From Candidatus Methanophagales archaeon (GTDB lineage: Archaea; Halobacteriota; Syntropharchaeia; Alkanophagales; Methanospirareceae), in the NCBI GenBank assembly GCA_013139985.1, contig WSZT01000055.1, forward strand, positions 1 to 34,000: a stretch of 34,000 nt of DNA, written 5' to 3'. The notes below the pieces were generated by a model. It was not told the DNA's origin. It worked only from the letters and a program-made list of their open reading frames with translations, and ran no database searches. The position numbers and the translations under genes are program-made. Shown in pieces: positions 18,017 to 27,655 of the stretch (position 1 is the stretch's first letter; each line of letters begins with the position of its first letter).

Positions 18017-19897
18017 TTGCAACTGCTGTTCATACATTCGGATTATATAGAATACGAAGCGAAGGCAAAGACGAGGGCTGCCGAAGAGCTAGAAGAATCG
18101 AGTAAGAAAGAGCGGATAGAAGAAGCATTAGTCGCTTTCATTGCGGTGGAACGAGAGGATGAGCAGAATGTAAACTATGTCATAGAGAAAGCATCCGAAG
18201 AAACTATTTCTATTTTCAACAAGGTCAATGCGGAAAGAATAGTTTTATATCCCTATGCACACTTAAGCTCTGAACTAGCTTCACCTGATAGGAGTATAGA
18301 AATATTGCGAGGGCTAGAAGCTGATTTGGTTTCACGGGGTGTAGAAGTAAAGAGAGCACCATTTGGTTGGTATAAATCGTTCACAGTGCGATGTAAAGGG
18401 CACCCGTTATCCGAGTTATCACGGAAAATAAAGGTTCATGAAGGCGTGGAGGAAGAGAAGTCAAAGGCGTTAGAAGCGGAAGAAAAAGCGGAATCTCATT
18501 TCTTCTTTATGGATGTGGATGGGAACTTGACGTCTGATTTTGAATTTGAAGAAGTGTCGAATTTGAAGAAATTCTTCGTCTATGAAAGCGAGAAGAGAAG
18601 AGAAGTGGACAAGATACCACCGCATGTGGAACTCATGAAGCGGTTAGAAATTGCAGATTACGAACCCGCTTCGGACCCCGGGAATATGCGGTTTTATCCT
18701 AAGGGGAAGTTAATAAAGGGACTATTAGAAGATTATGTCAGGAAGTCAGTGTCAGAATACGGCGCTGTTGAAGTAGAGACGCCGATAATGTATAGTACGA
18801 GGCATCCAGCGCTGAAAGATTACCTCGAGCGGTTTCCTGCAAGGCAATATTCGATGGTTGGGAAAGGCGGCAAACCGGACTTATTCTTACGCTTTTCCGC
18901 TTGTTTCGGCCAGTTCCTCATGTGTAAAGATATGAGCATATCGTATAAGAATCTACCGTTGAAGATTTTTGAACTCGCACCTTCCTTTAGAAAGGAAAAG
19001 CGGGGAGAGCTTGTTGGCCTTCGGCGCTTGAGAAAATTCACGATGCCCGACATGCATACATTATGCAGAGACATGAATGAGGCATTGGATGAGTTTAAGA
19101 AACAGTACGAGTTCTGTATCCGAGTTCTTGAGGGTATAGGATTCTCAACGAGCGATTATGAAGTTGCAATAAGATTCACAAAGGAGTTCTACAATACGAA
19201 TAAGGGTTTTATAGAAGATTTAGTCCAAATAGCGGGAAAGCCAGTACTGATAGAGTGCTGGGACCAGCGCTTTTTCTATTTCGTGCTCAAATTCGAGTTT
19301 AACTTTGTGGATGCATTAGGAAAAGCATCGGCTCTGTCCACCGTCCAGATAGACGTGGAGAATGCAGAACGGTATGATATAACGTATATAGATACAAATG
19401 GCGAGAAAAAGAGACCTATCATACTCCACTGTTCTCCAAGCGGAGCAATTGAGCGATGTATATATGCGTTATTAGAGAAGGCATATTTGGATAAAGAAGG
19501 CGGAGTTCTGCCTATGCTGCCTCTTTGGCTCTCGCCTACACAATTGAGAATACTTCCTGTAGCAGAAAGGCACCTGGAATACATAGATAGTATTCTGCCA
19601 GTACTGAACGGGATAAGGGTGGATGTGGACGACCGGGAAGAGACAGTGTCGAAGAAGATAAGGGATGCGGGTCGTGAATGGATACCCTATGTTGCGGTGG
19701 TAGGTGATAAGGAAGTGGAGAATAAGACGTTGAGTGTTACGATAAGGGAAGAATCGAGCAAAAAAAAGAAAAAGGTGGCGGAAATGAGCGTTTCTGCGCT
19801 TAGAAAGCGGATTGAAGAGGGTTTAAAGGCTAAAAAAAACATTGAATCTACACTTTCTTACGGGCTGTCGGAGCGAGTGAAATTTGCGGGTGGGTGA
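18017..19897 (+). CDS. thrS: Threonyl-tRNA synthetase (archaeal type with N-terminal editing domain)
   Basis: N-terminal archaeal editing domain (MQLLFIHSDYIEYEA...RAPFGWYKSFTVRCKGHPLSELSR), class II core (VETPIMYSTRHPALKDYLERFPARQY), C-terminal anticodon domain; TTG start. Confidence 0.94.
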   Translation: MQLLFIHSDYIEYEAKAKTRAAEELEESSKKERIEEALVAFIAVEREDEQNVNYVIEKASEETISIFNKVNAERIVLYPYAHLSSELASPDRSIEILRGLEADLVSRGVEVKRAPFGWYKSFTVRCKGHPLSELSRKIKVHEGVEEEKSKALEAEEKAESHFFFMDVDGNLTSDFEFEEVSNLKKFFVYESEKRREVDKIPPHVELMKRLEIADYEPASDPGNMRFYPKGKLIKGLLEDYVRKSVSEYGAVEVETPIMYSTRHPALKDYLERFPARQYSMVGKGGKPDLFLRFSACFGQFLMCKDMSISYKNLPLKIFELAPSFRKEKRGELVGLRRLRKFTMPDMHTLCRDMNEALDEFKKQYEFCIRVLEGIGFSTSDYEVAIRFTKEFYNTNKGFIEDLVQIAGKPVLIECWDQRFFYFVLKFEFNFVDALGKASALSTVQIDVENAERYDITYIDTNGEKKRPIILHCSPSGAIERCIYALLEKAYLDKEGGVLPMLPLWLSPTQLRILPVAERHLEYIDSILPVLNGIRVDVDDREETVSKKIRDAGREWIPYVAVVGDKEVENKTLSVTIREESSKKKKKVAEMSVSALRKRIEEGLKAKKNIESTLSYGLSERVKFAGG

Positions 19898-20116
19898 AGA
19901 AGGTTAAATGTGACTTCACCCAGACCTACATCGAAACTCATATATTCATCCTTCTCTATTTCAATGCAACTGCTAATATTACTCCACTATAGGTCAAACC
20001 AACGTCCTCAGACCTAGTTGACATATTTGACACCTTTGGAATCAAAAAAGGAAGTGATTTTAATAAACTTTTTTGTTGCCAGAGCGATTTTCGCATCGGC
20101 ATTCACTCATTATGAC

Positions 20117-21055
20117 TCATTTCCTATACCAGAAGAGGCATACTGCGATTATTATACCGATTATAGCGAACAAAAATTCGGAGCCTGGTATTAATGGTGT
20201 TGGTGAAACTGCCAGAGATGGCGTAGGTGATGGTTCAGGCGTTGATGATGGTATCGTCAGAATAGGTGTAACTGTAGGGGTGACTGTTGGTATGGGGGTG
20301 GCAGTCGGTGTTAAATGAGGAACCGCAATCTCATTTTCTTTTTTGGGTGATGGTGTAGGGGAAGGTTCATAATATGATCCACCTCTTTTAACCTCTTTTT
20401 TTTCACTCACCGCATCCAAGCCACATGCATGCGCTGATTCGGTCTTTACCTGGAACGTGTAATCGCCTATCTTCCATCCGGTGGTTTTGAGACCGTCAGT
20501 GCCATATTTCTTCAATTCTGACACTGATATGTCTGTAAATTGTTGGTTGTTCAGCATATCATATTTTATTTGGCCATCTGGACCCTTTATGATGAGATCA
20601 ACTATGTCCTCATCGAACAGGTTTATTCCCGCGGTATCCACTCTAAGCTCTGTTCCCACAGCGATAAACGATACCGCTGTTGTGCCTACTTTAAGCTCTA
20701 ATGGTATATTCACAGTCTCGAGAGAAAGCTGAGCATCTGCATTCTTTGCCGTTGAGTTATAGTTCACATAATACGCGCCGGACATTGGCCAATTAACGTT
20801 GTAAATACGGTTATTGCCGTCTGCTGAATATGTATTCACTATATCGCCACCTACTAACCGGTATACTACTGGCAGTACGGAGAACCCCTCGAATTCTAAA
20901 TTCTGTCCGATTAACACTTTTTGTGGTGTTTGTTGTACAACTATATGGTTATAATTATCGCCCCTACTCGCAGCATAACTCATCGGCGCTGCAAAGACAA
21001 AAACGAACATAATCGCTGCTATTACAATCACTTTGCCTTTTGTCACGGTCTTCAT
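20117..21055 (-). CDS. Secreted DUF3821-like surface protein with Pro/Thr-rich linker and C-terminal membrane anchor
   Basis: N-terminal signal peptide (VIVIAAIMFVFVFAAPMSYAA), DUF3821-like start (IVVQQTPQKVLIGQNLEFEGF), PT-rich linker (TPTATPIPTVTPTVTPILTIPSSTPEPSPTPS), C-terminal PGSEFLFAIIGIIIAVCLFWYRK. Confidence 0.75.
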   Translation of the reverse strand: MKTVTKGKVIVIAAIMFVFVFAAPMSYAASRGDNYNHIVVQQTPQKVLIGQNLEFEGFSVLPVVYRLVGGDIVNTYSADGNNRIYNVNWPMSGAYYVNYNSTAKNADAQLSLETVNIPLELKVGTTAVSFIAVGTELRVDTAGINLFDEDIVDLIIKGPDGQIKYDMLNNQQFTDISVSELKKYGTDGLKTTGWKIGDYTFQVKTESAHACGLDAVSEKKEVKRGGSYYEPSPTPSPKKENEIAVPHLTPTATPIPTVTPTVTPILTIPSSTPEPSPTPSLAVSPTPLIPGSEFLFAIIGIIIAVCLFWYRK

Positions 21056-21104
21056 CTTTTTGATTGTATAATAACGTATAACTTCTACCTATAAATTTAA
21101 TTTA

Positions 21105-21165
21105 GGACGCAGATTTACACGGATTTACACTGATTTAATTTCTTCTGCGTTAATCTGTGTCAATA
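21105..21165. repeat. Repeat element related to the intron-adjacent palindromes
   Basis: ggacgcagatttacacggatttacactgattta...ttctgcgttaatctgtgtcaa; opposing ACACAGATT-type words in the divergent intergenic region. Confidence 0.55.
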
Positions 21166-21209
21166 ATTTATTTTTATAGGGAGGAGCATCTAAAGCAGAT
21201 AGTAAATAC

Positions 21210-22370
21210 ATGCACCTGACAAAAGAGGAAGAGCGGATATACGAAGGAGAAGAAGGCTGGACGAAGAAGAAAGCGATGGAGATACTGGTAGCAATCGGAG
21301 ATATAAACAACGCTTCTGAGCTGATCCCAATAGCAAGCGCACACATGTCTGGTGTATCGTACAAGACCATAGGAGACGCATTTGAATTCATAAACCGTCT
21401 CGAAGGCACGGTAAAAGTAAAAAGCACCTTGAACCCGATGGGCATGGATAGGGAACTGTGGTCGGAGATGAACATCACAAAAGAGTTCGCAGATAAGCAA
21501 ACTGCGGTATTCACAGCGTATAAAAATCTGGGCATCGCTCCCGAGTGTACATGTATTCCCTATCTACTGGAAGGCGGGGCGCCCCAAAAAGGTGTGCATA
21601 TCGCATGGTCGGAATCATCAGCCGTTTTATATGCTAACTCGGTCATCGGTGCCAGAACGAATATGGAAGGTGCACCTTCAGCTCTTGCCGCTGCACTTAT
21701 AGGAAAGACACCTTTTTATGGGCTTCACCAAACAGAGAACCGAGCGCCCGAGATACGCATCTGTGCGAGTTGTGACCTTGCAGATGCAGACTATAGCGCA
21801 CTCGGATTTTTAATTGGCGAACTCGTAGGCAATAGGATACCGCTAATAGAACTTCCATCTATACCAAGTAAAGACGAACTGAAGCATTTATCCGCTGCAA
21901 TAGGTGCAACCGGGTCCGTAGGACTGTATCATATAAGAGGACTAACACCTGAAGCATGGGACATACCCTCTGAAAAAATAGGTGTAGATGAAGGCGATGT
22001 GACTAAATGTTATGCAGGAGCAGAGGAAGCCGATGTAATCGCGATTGGATGCCCTCATTGCTCTTCTCTTGAACTCCAGCAGATACACAAGCTACTGCGG
22101 GTTGAGGGCAAAGGAAGGAAAGTGAAAAAAGATTTTTTTATATTTACCGCGAGAGCGATAAAGCAGCGCATGCAAGAACTGGTGATACGGATAGAGGATT
22201 ATGGCGTTAAGGTAATTTGCGATACATGTTTCGTGGTCTCACCTGCATTTGAGCAGTATAAGCACGTATTGACAAACTCAGGTAAAATGATGAGATACGT
22301 GCCTCTTCTCTCCGTAGGAGCGGAAGTGAGATTGTGCAAGACCGAAGAGTGTGTTAGAGCGGCATTTTAA
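21210..22370 (+). CDS. Aconitase X catalytic (large) subunit, candidate phosphomevalonate dehydratase large subunit
   Basis: MHLTKEEERIYEGEEGWTKKKAMEIL, IPIASAHMSGVSYKTIGDA, TLNPMGMD, CTCIPYL, IAWSESSAVLYANSVIGARTNMEGAPSALAAALIGKTPFYGLH. Confidence 0.9.
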   Translation: MHLTKEEERIYEGEEGWTKKKAMEILVAIGDINNASELIPIASAHMSGVSYKTIGDAFEFINRLEGTVKVKSTLNPMGMDRELWSEMNITKEFADKQTAVFTAYKNLGIAPECTCIPYLLEGGAPQKGVHIAWSESSAVLYANSVIGARTNMEGAPSALAAALIGKTPFYGLHQTENRAPEIRICASCDLADADYSALGFLIGELVGNRIPLIELPSIPSKDELKHLSAAIGATGSVGLYHIRGLTPEAWDIPSEKIGVDEGDVTKCYAGAEEADVIAIGCPHCSSLELQQIHKLLRVEGKGRKVKKDFFIFTARAIKQRMQELVIRIEDYGVKVICDTCFVVSPAFEQYKHVLTNSGKMMRYVPLLSVGAEVRLCKTEECVRAAF

Positions 22371-22382
22371 AATCTGAGAGTG

Positions 22383-22394
22383 ATTTATATAATC
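22383..22394 (+). promoter_or_regulatory. Candidate TATA box for the ribosomal protein operon
   Basis: gatttatataatcc about 45-55 nt upstream of the rpl3 ATG. Confidence 0.5.
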
Positions 22395-22437
22395 CTATAT
22401 TCATTCTAACTTTAACTAACTTCAGTACAGAGATAAG

Positions 22438-23382
22438 ATGGCAAAAAGACACAGACCAAGGAGAGGGTCGCTTGCCTTTACACCAAGGAAGCGAGCAAGA
22501 AGTGAGATTTGTAGGATAAAGAGAGAGACGATAGTCGATGGTGGGAATATACAGGGCTTTGCCGGTTATAAAGCCGGGATGACCCACATTATTCTGACCG
22601 ATAACGCCAGCCATAGCATGACAAAGGGGATGGAAATAGCTATTCCCGTGACAGTAATAGAGACGCCGCCTATGCGGGTAGAAGGATTCCGACTTTATAA
22701 GACCACTCACTACGGTAAGCAGACGGTAACGGAGGCATATGACGACCTTAGTAAAATAGAAGAACTAATCAAGAGTAATAGTACGGGACTTGAGTTGCGT
22801 ATGATTTCTTCCACACTGCCCAAAGCAGTGAATGGCGTGCCGAAGAAGAAGAAGGAAGTGATGGAGACACAGATGGGCGGCGAGCTAGGGAAAGACCTCG
22901 AATACGCAAAAGAAATGCTAGGGAAGGATATAAGTGCGAAGGATGTATTTAACGAAGGTGATTTTGTGGATGCCACTGCAGTAACCAAGGGTAAGGGCAC
23001 ACAGGGGCCCGTAAAAAGGTGGGGAATTACCATTCAGAACGCAAAGGCGCGAAGATCGGGAAAAGGCCGTCATGTTGGTGCTATCGGCGCTTGGACGCCT
23101 CGTAGGGTGAGGTGGCGAGTACCCCAGCTTGGACAGACAGGGTATCAGCAGCGGACAGAGTATAACAAGCGGATAGTGAAAATAGGCGAAAATGGTGAAG
23201 AGATAACGCCAAAAGGGGGTTTCCTGAATTATGGTATCGTGAGAAATGATTATGTTCTATTAAAGGGCAGCGTTCCAGGACCTAAAAAGAGACTGGTGCG
23301 ACTTTCTCGAGCTATTAGAGCCCCTCCTAAATTGGATGCGCCAGACATAGTATATATAAGCAAGGAGTCACAACAAGGGTGA
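22438..23382 (+). CDS. rpl3: Ribosomal protein uL3
   Basis: [46 protein letters not shown]. Confidence 0.97.
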   Translation: MAKRHRPRRGSLAFTPRKRARSEICRIKRETIVDGGNIQGFAGYKAGMTHIILTDNASHSMTKGMEIAIPVTVIETPPMRVEGFRLYKTTHYGKQTVTEAYDDLSKIEELIKSNSTGLELRMISSTLPKAVNGVPKKKKEVMETQMGGELGKDLEYAKEMLGKDISAKDVFNEGDFVDATAVTKGKGTQGPVKRWGITIQNAKARRSGKGRHVGAIGAWTPRRVRWRVPQLGQTGYQQRTEYNKRIVKIGENGEEITPKGGFLNYGIVRNDYVLLKGSVPGPKKRLVRLSRAIRAPPKLDAPDIVYISKESQQG

Positions 23383-23398
23383 TAAGAAGACGAGAGAA

Positions 23399-24205
23399 AT
23401 GAAAGAAGAACTAAAGGGGAAAGTGGTAGACTTATCAGGTAACTTTGTGAGGGAGATAACACTTCCACCGGTATTCATGGAAGAATACAGACCTGACTTG
23501 ATAAAGAACGCAGTGCTGGCAATGCAATCAAACAGGCTGCAGCCAAAGGGTACAGACCTTTTAGCAGGGCGAAAAACATCTGCAGAGAACTGGGGTCCTG
23601 GCAGAGCCGTTGCCCGAGTCCCACGCATAAAAAATGGGCGGAGAGCGGCAAAGGTGCCACAAGCGGTTGGCGGTAGAAGGGCACATCCGCCAAAAGTTGA
23701 GAAGATCCTGAAGAGGAGAATAAACAGAAAGGAACGGCGGAAAGCGATAAGATCTGCTATAGCAGCCGCTATAAATCCTGAACTCGTAAGAGATCGTGGT
23801 CATATGTTTAATACGGACGTAGAACTGCCGATAGTCGTGGAGGATTCGTTTGCAAGCCTTGAAAAGACCTCGGAAGTAACGGGATTTTTAAAATCCGTAG
23901 GCGTGTGGGCTGACTTACTGCGTGCAAAAGGCCGTAAAATACGGGCAGGTAGAGGGAAGATGCGGGGGAGAAGGTATAAGACCAAAAAGAGCATTTTAAT
24001 TGTCATCTCTGGTGATGAAGGAACAGTAGAGTCCGAGCATCCATCTAGAGATAGACGAATATTGAAAGGCGCGGAAAATTTACCGGGTGTGGATATATCA
24101 TACGTGTCAAAGCTAAATGCTGAATTGTTTGCTCCGGGAACGCATCCGGGCAGATTGACCATCTGGACAGAATCTTCCATAAATAAGCTTGCCGCAATGG
24201 AGTGA
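23399..24205 (+). CDS. rpl4: Ribosomal protein uL4
   Basis: [53 protein letters not shown]. Confidence 0.97.
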   Translation: MKEELKGKVVDLSGNFVREITLPPVFMEEYRPDLIKNAVLAMQSNRLQPKGTDLLAGRKTSAENWGPGRAVARVPRIKNGRRAAKVPQAVGGRRAHPPKVEKILKRRINRKERRKAIRSAIAAAINPELVRDRGHMFNTDVELPIVVEDSFASLEKTSEVTGFLKSVGVWADLLRAKGRKIRAGRGKMRGRRYKTKKSILIVISGDEGTVESEHPSRDRRILKGAENLPGVDISYVSKLNAELFAPGTHPGRLTIWTESSINKLAAME

Positions 24206-24211
24206 TAAGAA

Positions 24212-24460
24212 ATGGTGCTAAAACATGTGCTTCCAAGTGAAAAAGCAACTTTGATGATAGATTCGGAGAATAAGCTCCCGTTTATTGTGGATTTACGGGC
24301 TAATAGGGCAGAGATAAAGCGAGAAGTGGAAATAGTATTTGAGACACAGGTGAAAAGCGTGAGGACATTGATATCATCTAAAGGAAAGAAGAAAGCGATA
24401 ATAGAATTTGAGTATGAAGGCAAGGCGAAAGAAGTAGGTACTTCACTGGGTATATTATAA
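24212..24460 (+). CDS. rpl23: Ribosomal protein uL23
   Basis: VLKHVLPSEKATLMIDSENKLPFIVDLRANRAEIKREVE; operon position. Confidence 0.95.
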   Translation: MVLKHVLPSEKATLMIDSENKLPFIVDLRANRAEIKREVEIVFETQVKSVRTLISSKGKKKAIIEFEYEGKAKEVGTSLGIL

Positions 24461-24471
24461 TAATAAGAAAA

Positions 24472-25203
24472 ATGGGAAAAAGGATAATAGCGCAGCGGAG
24501 AGGGAAGGGTTCTCCCACGTTTAGGGCACCTTCACATCGTTATAAAGCTAATCTCGAACACGTGAGGGTGAAGAAGAATGAGACGGTATCATATAGGATC
24601 GTGGAAATAGTGCATGATCCTGCAAGGAGTGCCCCTATAGCACTTATAAAGCCAAAAGACGAGAACGGGGGGGGAGTTAAGCGTTTTATAGTTATACCAG
24701 AGGGTCTTGGCGTAGGTGACGAGGTATGTTACGGAGAATCAGCCGAGATAAAAGCAGGCAATACAATGCCACTTCGGAACATCCCAGAAGGACTCATGAT
24801 TTGCAATTTAGAGTTAAGATCAAATGACGGTGGTAAGATCGCACGGTCTTCAGGTGATTGTGCAACGTTGTTATCACATGAGCATGAGACAGGAAGATCA
24901 CAGGTATTATTACCAAGTGGAAAGAAGAAATGGCTATTATCAGACTGTTTTGCAACTATAGGTGTAGTTGCAGGTGGTGGACGTACCGAAAAGCCTTTTG
25001 TAAAAGCAGGAAAGAAATATCATAAGATGAAGGCACGAGCAGCAAAATATCCGATAGTGCGAGGAGTAGCTATGAATCCCGTTGACCATCCTTTTGGTGG
25101 TGGCGCGCATCAGCACGTTGGTAAGCCTAAAACAGTCGCCAGGGGTGCACCACCGGGAAGGAAAGTTGGGAACATAGCGGCAAAACGAAGCGGAAGGAGG
25201 TGA
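24472..25203 (+). CDS. rpl2: Ribosomal protein uL2
   Basis: MGKRIIAQRRGKGSPTFRAPSHRYK, VRGVAMNPVDHPFGGGAHQHVGKPKTV. Confidence 0.98.
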   Translation: MGKRIIAQRRGKGSPTFRAPSHRYKANLEHVRVKKNETVSYRIVEIVHDPARSAPIALIKPKDENGGGVKRFIVIPEGLGVGDEVCYGESAEIKAGNTMPLRNIPEGLMICNLELRSNDGGKIARSSGDCATLLSHEHETGRSQVLLPSGKKKWLLSDCFATIGVVAGGGRTEKPFVKAGKKYHKMKARAAKYPIVRGVAMNPVDHPFGGGAHQHVGKPKTVARGAPPGRKVGNIAAKRSGRR

Positions 25204-25207
25204 TCTG

Positions 25208-25624
25208 ATGGCAAAGAAGAAATCTAAAACAACATTGAAGAAGAAGGAAGAAGAATTCATATATAGAGGGTATACGATGGCAAAGTTAAAGAAGATGAAA
25301 CTTGACGAGTTGGTTAAACTTTTATGTGCAAAACAGCGAAGGAAAATAAAGCGGACTTTGCGACCTGAAGAAGAGAAACTGCTGGAGGTAGTTAGTTCCG
25401 GGAAAGATGATATAAGGACACATCTAAGAGATGCTATCGTTTTGCCAAGTATGATGGGGAAGAAGATAGGGATACACAATGGAAAAGGCTTTGAATATGT
25501 GGAGATAAAGCCAGAGATGATAGGGCACTATTTGGGTGAGTTTGCATTGACACGAAAGAGAGTATCACATGGAGCTGCGGGAGTAGGAGCGACAAAGTCT
25601 TCAAAGTATGTGCCGCTGAAATAA
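25208..25624 (+). CDS. rps19: Ribosomal protein uS19
   Basis: DAIVLPSMMGKKIGIHNGKGFEYVEIKPEMIGHYLGEFALTRKRVSHGAAGVGATKSSKYVPLK. Confidence 0.97.
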   Translation: MAKKKSKTTLKKKEEEFIYRGYTMAKLKKMKLDELVKLLCAKQRRKIKRTLRPEEEKLLEVVSSGKDDIRTHLRDAIVLPSMMGKKIGIHNGKGFEYVEIKPEMIGHYLGEFALTRKRVSHGAAGVGATKSSKYVPLK

Positions 25625-25629
25625 GTGAA

Positions 25630-26100
25630 ATGGGACGGGTAAAATATTGCACGGAAAACGTAATTGATCCGGAGACGACAGCTAGGGCTATGGCTTATGA
25701 ACTCCATATATCGCCTAAGCATGCGCATGAGGTGTGCAGAGCGATAAAGGGTAAGAAAGTGGGGGCTGCAGAGACGTACCTGGAGGATGTGCTTGGAATG
25801 AAGGTGGCAGTCCCATTCAAGCGATATAAGAAGAAAGTTGGGCATCGTAAGGGGCTAAATAAATGGTATGCAGGGAGATATCCTGTGAGGGCAACCGCGG
25901 CGATATTAAAATTGCTACGAGATGCAAAGGGCAGTGCTGAGTACAAAGGGCTTGACCTTGATCTAATGCGTATATGGCATGTGGCCACGAAGAAGGGTCG
26001 CACCATTCATGGAATAATGCCACGTGCTTTTGGTCGTGCTACGCCCAAGAATACTGAGACAGTCACTGTTGAGATAGTGCTAAAGGAAGTGGGAGGTTAG
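25630..26100 (+). CDS. rpl22: Ribosomal protein uL22
   Basis: ELHISPKHAHEVCRAIKGKKV, PVRATAAILKLL, RAFGRATP. Confidence 0.96.
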   Translation: MGRVKYCTENVIDPETTARAMAYELHISPKHAHEVCRAIKGKKVGAAETYLEDVLGMKVAVPFKRYKKKVGHRKGLNKWYAGRYPVRATAAILKLLRDAKGSAEYKGLDLDLMRIWHVATKKGRTIHGIMPRAFGRATPKNTETVTVEIVLKEVGG

Positions 26101-26109
26101 TAGAAGAAA

Positions 26110-26826
26110 GTGATAGAGAAGTTATTTGTGGAGGAAGGGATAAAGAAAGTTCGGATGGATGAATATTTCCAGAAAGAGTTAGAAAGAGCGGGTTATGGGG
26201 GTATGGATATAAAAAGGACCCCTATGGGCACGCAGATAACGGTCCATGTTGAGAAGCCGGGAATGATAATAGGGAAGAATGGTAAGCGAATAAAAAAGGT
26301 GACTGACGAAATAACCAAGAAACAAGAGCTGGATAATCCACAAATAGATGTTCAACCTATAGCAGCGCCTGAGCTAAGTGCGCAATTGATGTCTAATAGA
26401 CTTGCAAAGCTAATAGAGCGGGGTTGGCATTTCAGAAGGGCTGGGCGGTCAACTCTGCAACGTATAATGGGTGCAGGAGCACTTGGCTGTGAGATCACCA
26501 TGTCTGGAAAGCTTAGAGGACCGCGTGGCCGCGTGGAGAAGATGGTAGAAGGCTACATAAAACACTGTGGTTCAGTAGCTGAGGAAATAGTGGACAAGGG
26601 GTATTCCATAGCGCAGAAAAAGACTGGCGTTATAGGTGTCGTGGTTTGGATAGTAGCGCCCGATGCGAATATACCCGATTCTTTTCGCATGAATGTTGTA
26701 AAAGAGGCGGGTGTGGAAAAAGCAAAAGTTGAAGACGTAAAAGCTGAAGAAGTAAAGGTTGAAGAGGTAAAAGCGGAAGAAGCGGAATTAAAAGTTGAAG
26801 GAGCGGAAGAGAAAGAGGAAGAATGA
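26110..26826 (+). CDS. rps3: Ribosomal protein uS3 with charged C-terminal extension
   Basis: KH domain GTQITVHVEKPGMIIGKNGKRIKKVTDEI; GALGCEITMSGKLRGPRGRVEKM. Confidence 0.96.
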   Translation: MIEKLFVEEGIKKVRMDEYFQKELERAGYGGMDIKRTPMGTQITVHVEKPGMIIGKNGKRIKKVTDEITKKQELDNPQIDVQPIAAPELSAQLMSNRLAKLIERGWHFRRAGRSTLQRIMGAGALGCEITMSGKLRGPRGRVEKMVEGYIKHCGSVAEEIVDKGYSIAQKKTGVIGVVVWIVAPDANIPDSFRMNVVKEAGVEKAKVEDVKAEEVKVEEVKAEEAELKVEGAEEKEEE

Positions 26827-27035
26827 GTATATTTAGGATGGAAGAGATAAGAAAGATGGGCGAACAGGAGCGGCAGGGGGAATTGGAGAGTTTGATGAAG
26901 GATTTGTTACATGAACGAGGGATAATAGCCACAGGTGGAGCGCCTGATAATCCTGGTAGGATAGGGGAGATAAGAAAGGCAATAGCGAGGATAAAAACAG
27001 TTCGAGGAGAAAAGGGAAGAGAAGAAGAGAAATGA
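26823..27035 (+). CDS. rpl29: Ribosomal protein uL29
   Basis: FRMEEIRKMGEQERQGELESLMKDLLHERG...NPGRIGEIRKAIARIKTV. Confidence 0.94.
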   Translation: MSIFRMEEIRKMGEQERQGELESLMKDLLHERGIIATGGAPDNPGRIGEIRKAIARIKTVRGEKGREEEK

Positions 27036-27334
27036 GCATGGAGGTTTGTCCTAAATGTGGATTGCCAAAAGACTTATGCATATGCAAGGAGATCGCGAAG
27101 GAGCAGCAAGTAGTAAAAGTATTTACAGTGAGGAGGAAATTCGGTAAATATGCTACGGTAATAGAGGGAATGAATGGAAAAGAAGTGGACTTGAAAGCGC
27201 TGTCGAAGGAGTTGAAGTCAATATGTGCGTGTGGAGGCACGGTAAAAACGGGCTGCATTGAATTACAGGGTGACCAGAAAGAATTGGTAAAGAAGACGCT
27301 GCGCGAGATGGGCTATACGCTAGGGCATAAATGA
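27032..27334 (+). CDS. Translation initiation factor SUI1/eIF1
   Basis: CPKCGLPKDLCICKEIAKEQQVVKVFTVRRKFGKYATVIEGM...CACGGTVKTGCIELQGDQ. Confidence 0.96.
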   Translation: MSMEVCPKCGLPKDLCICKEIAKEQQVVKVFTVRRKFGKYATVIEGMNGKEVDLKALSKELKSICACGGTVKTGCIELQGDQKELVKKTLREMGYTLGHK

Positions 27335-27340
27335 TAAAAC

Positions 27341-27610
27341 ATGAACATAAATCCGCATAATATATTGCAGCACGAGCTGATAGGATTGAAAGCAGAAATT
27401 GGGGCTAGTACGAATAATAACATGGTGGGGCTCTGTGGGCTGGTAGTTGACGAGACGCGGAATATGCTGGTTATAGAGGCGGAGCGAAGGAATGAGAAGA
27501 GGATAGCAAAAGCTGGAAACACATTCATTTTTGAGTTGGGCGGCGGAGTACGAGTGCAAGTAAAAGGTAATCGGCTCGTTTCAAGGCCAGAAGATAGGAT
27601 AAAGAAGTGA
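27341..27610 (+). CDS. rnp1: RNase P protein component 1 (Rpp29/POP4)
   Basis: LQHELIGLKAEIGASTNNNMVGLCGLVVDETRNMLVIEAE; operon position. Confidence 0.93.
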   Translation: MNINPHNILQHELIGLKAEIGASTNNNMVGLCGLVVDETRNMLVIEAERRNEKRIAKAGNTFIFELGGGVRVQVKGNRLVSRPEDRIKK

Positions 27611-27655
27611 ACTTAGTTTAGTATGCAAGATTATATAATATGAGGTAATATCAAA

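Noticed and set aside
20073-20318. Plus-strand ORF with GVTVGVTVGMGVAVGVK repeats
   Set aside because: Antisense of the Pro/Thr stalk of the surface protein.
23800-24423. 207-aa minus-strand ORF opposite rpl4/rpl23
   Set aside because: Antisense to ribosomal protein genes with no motif support.
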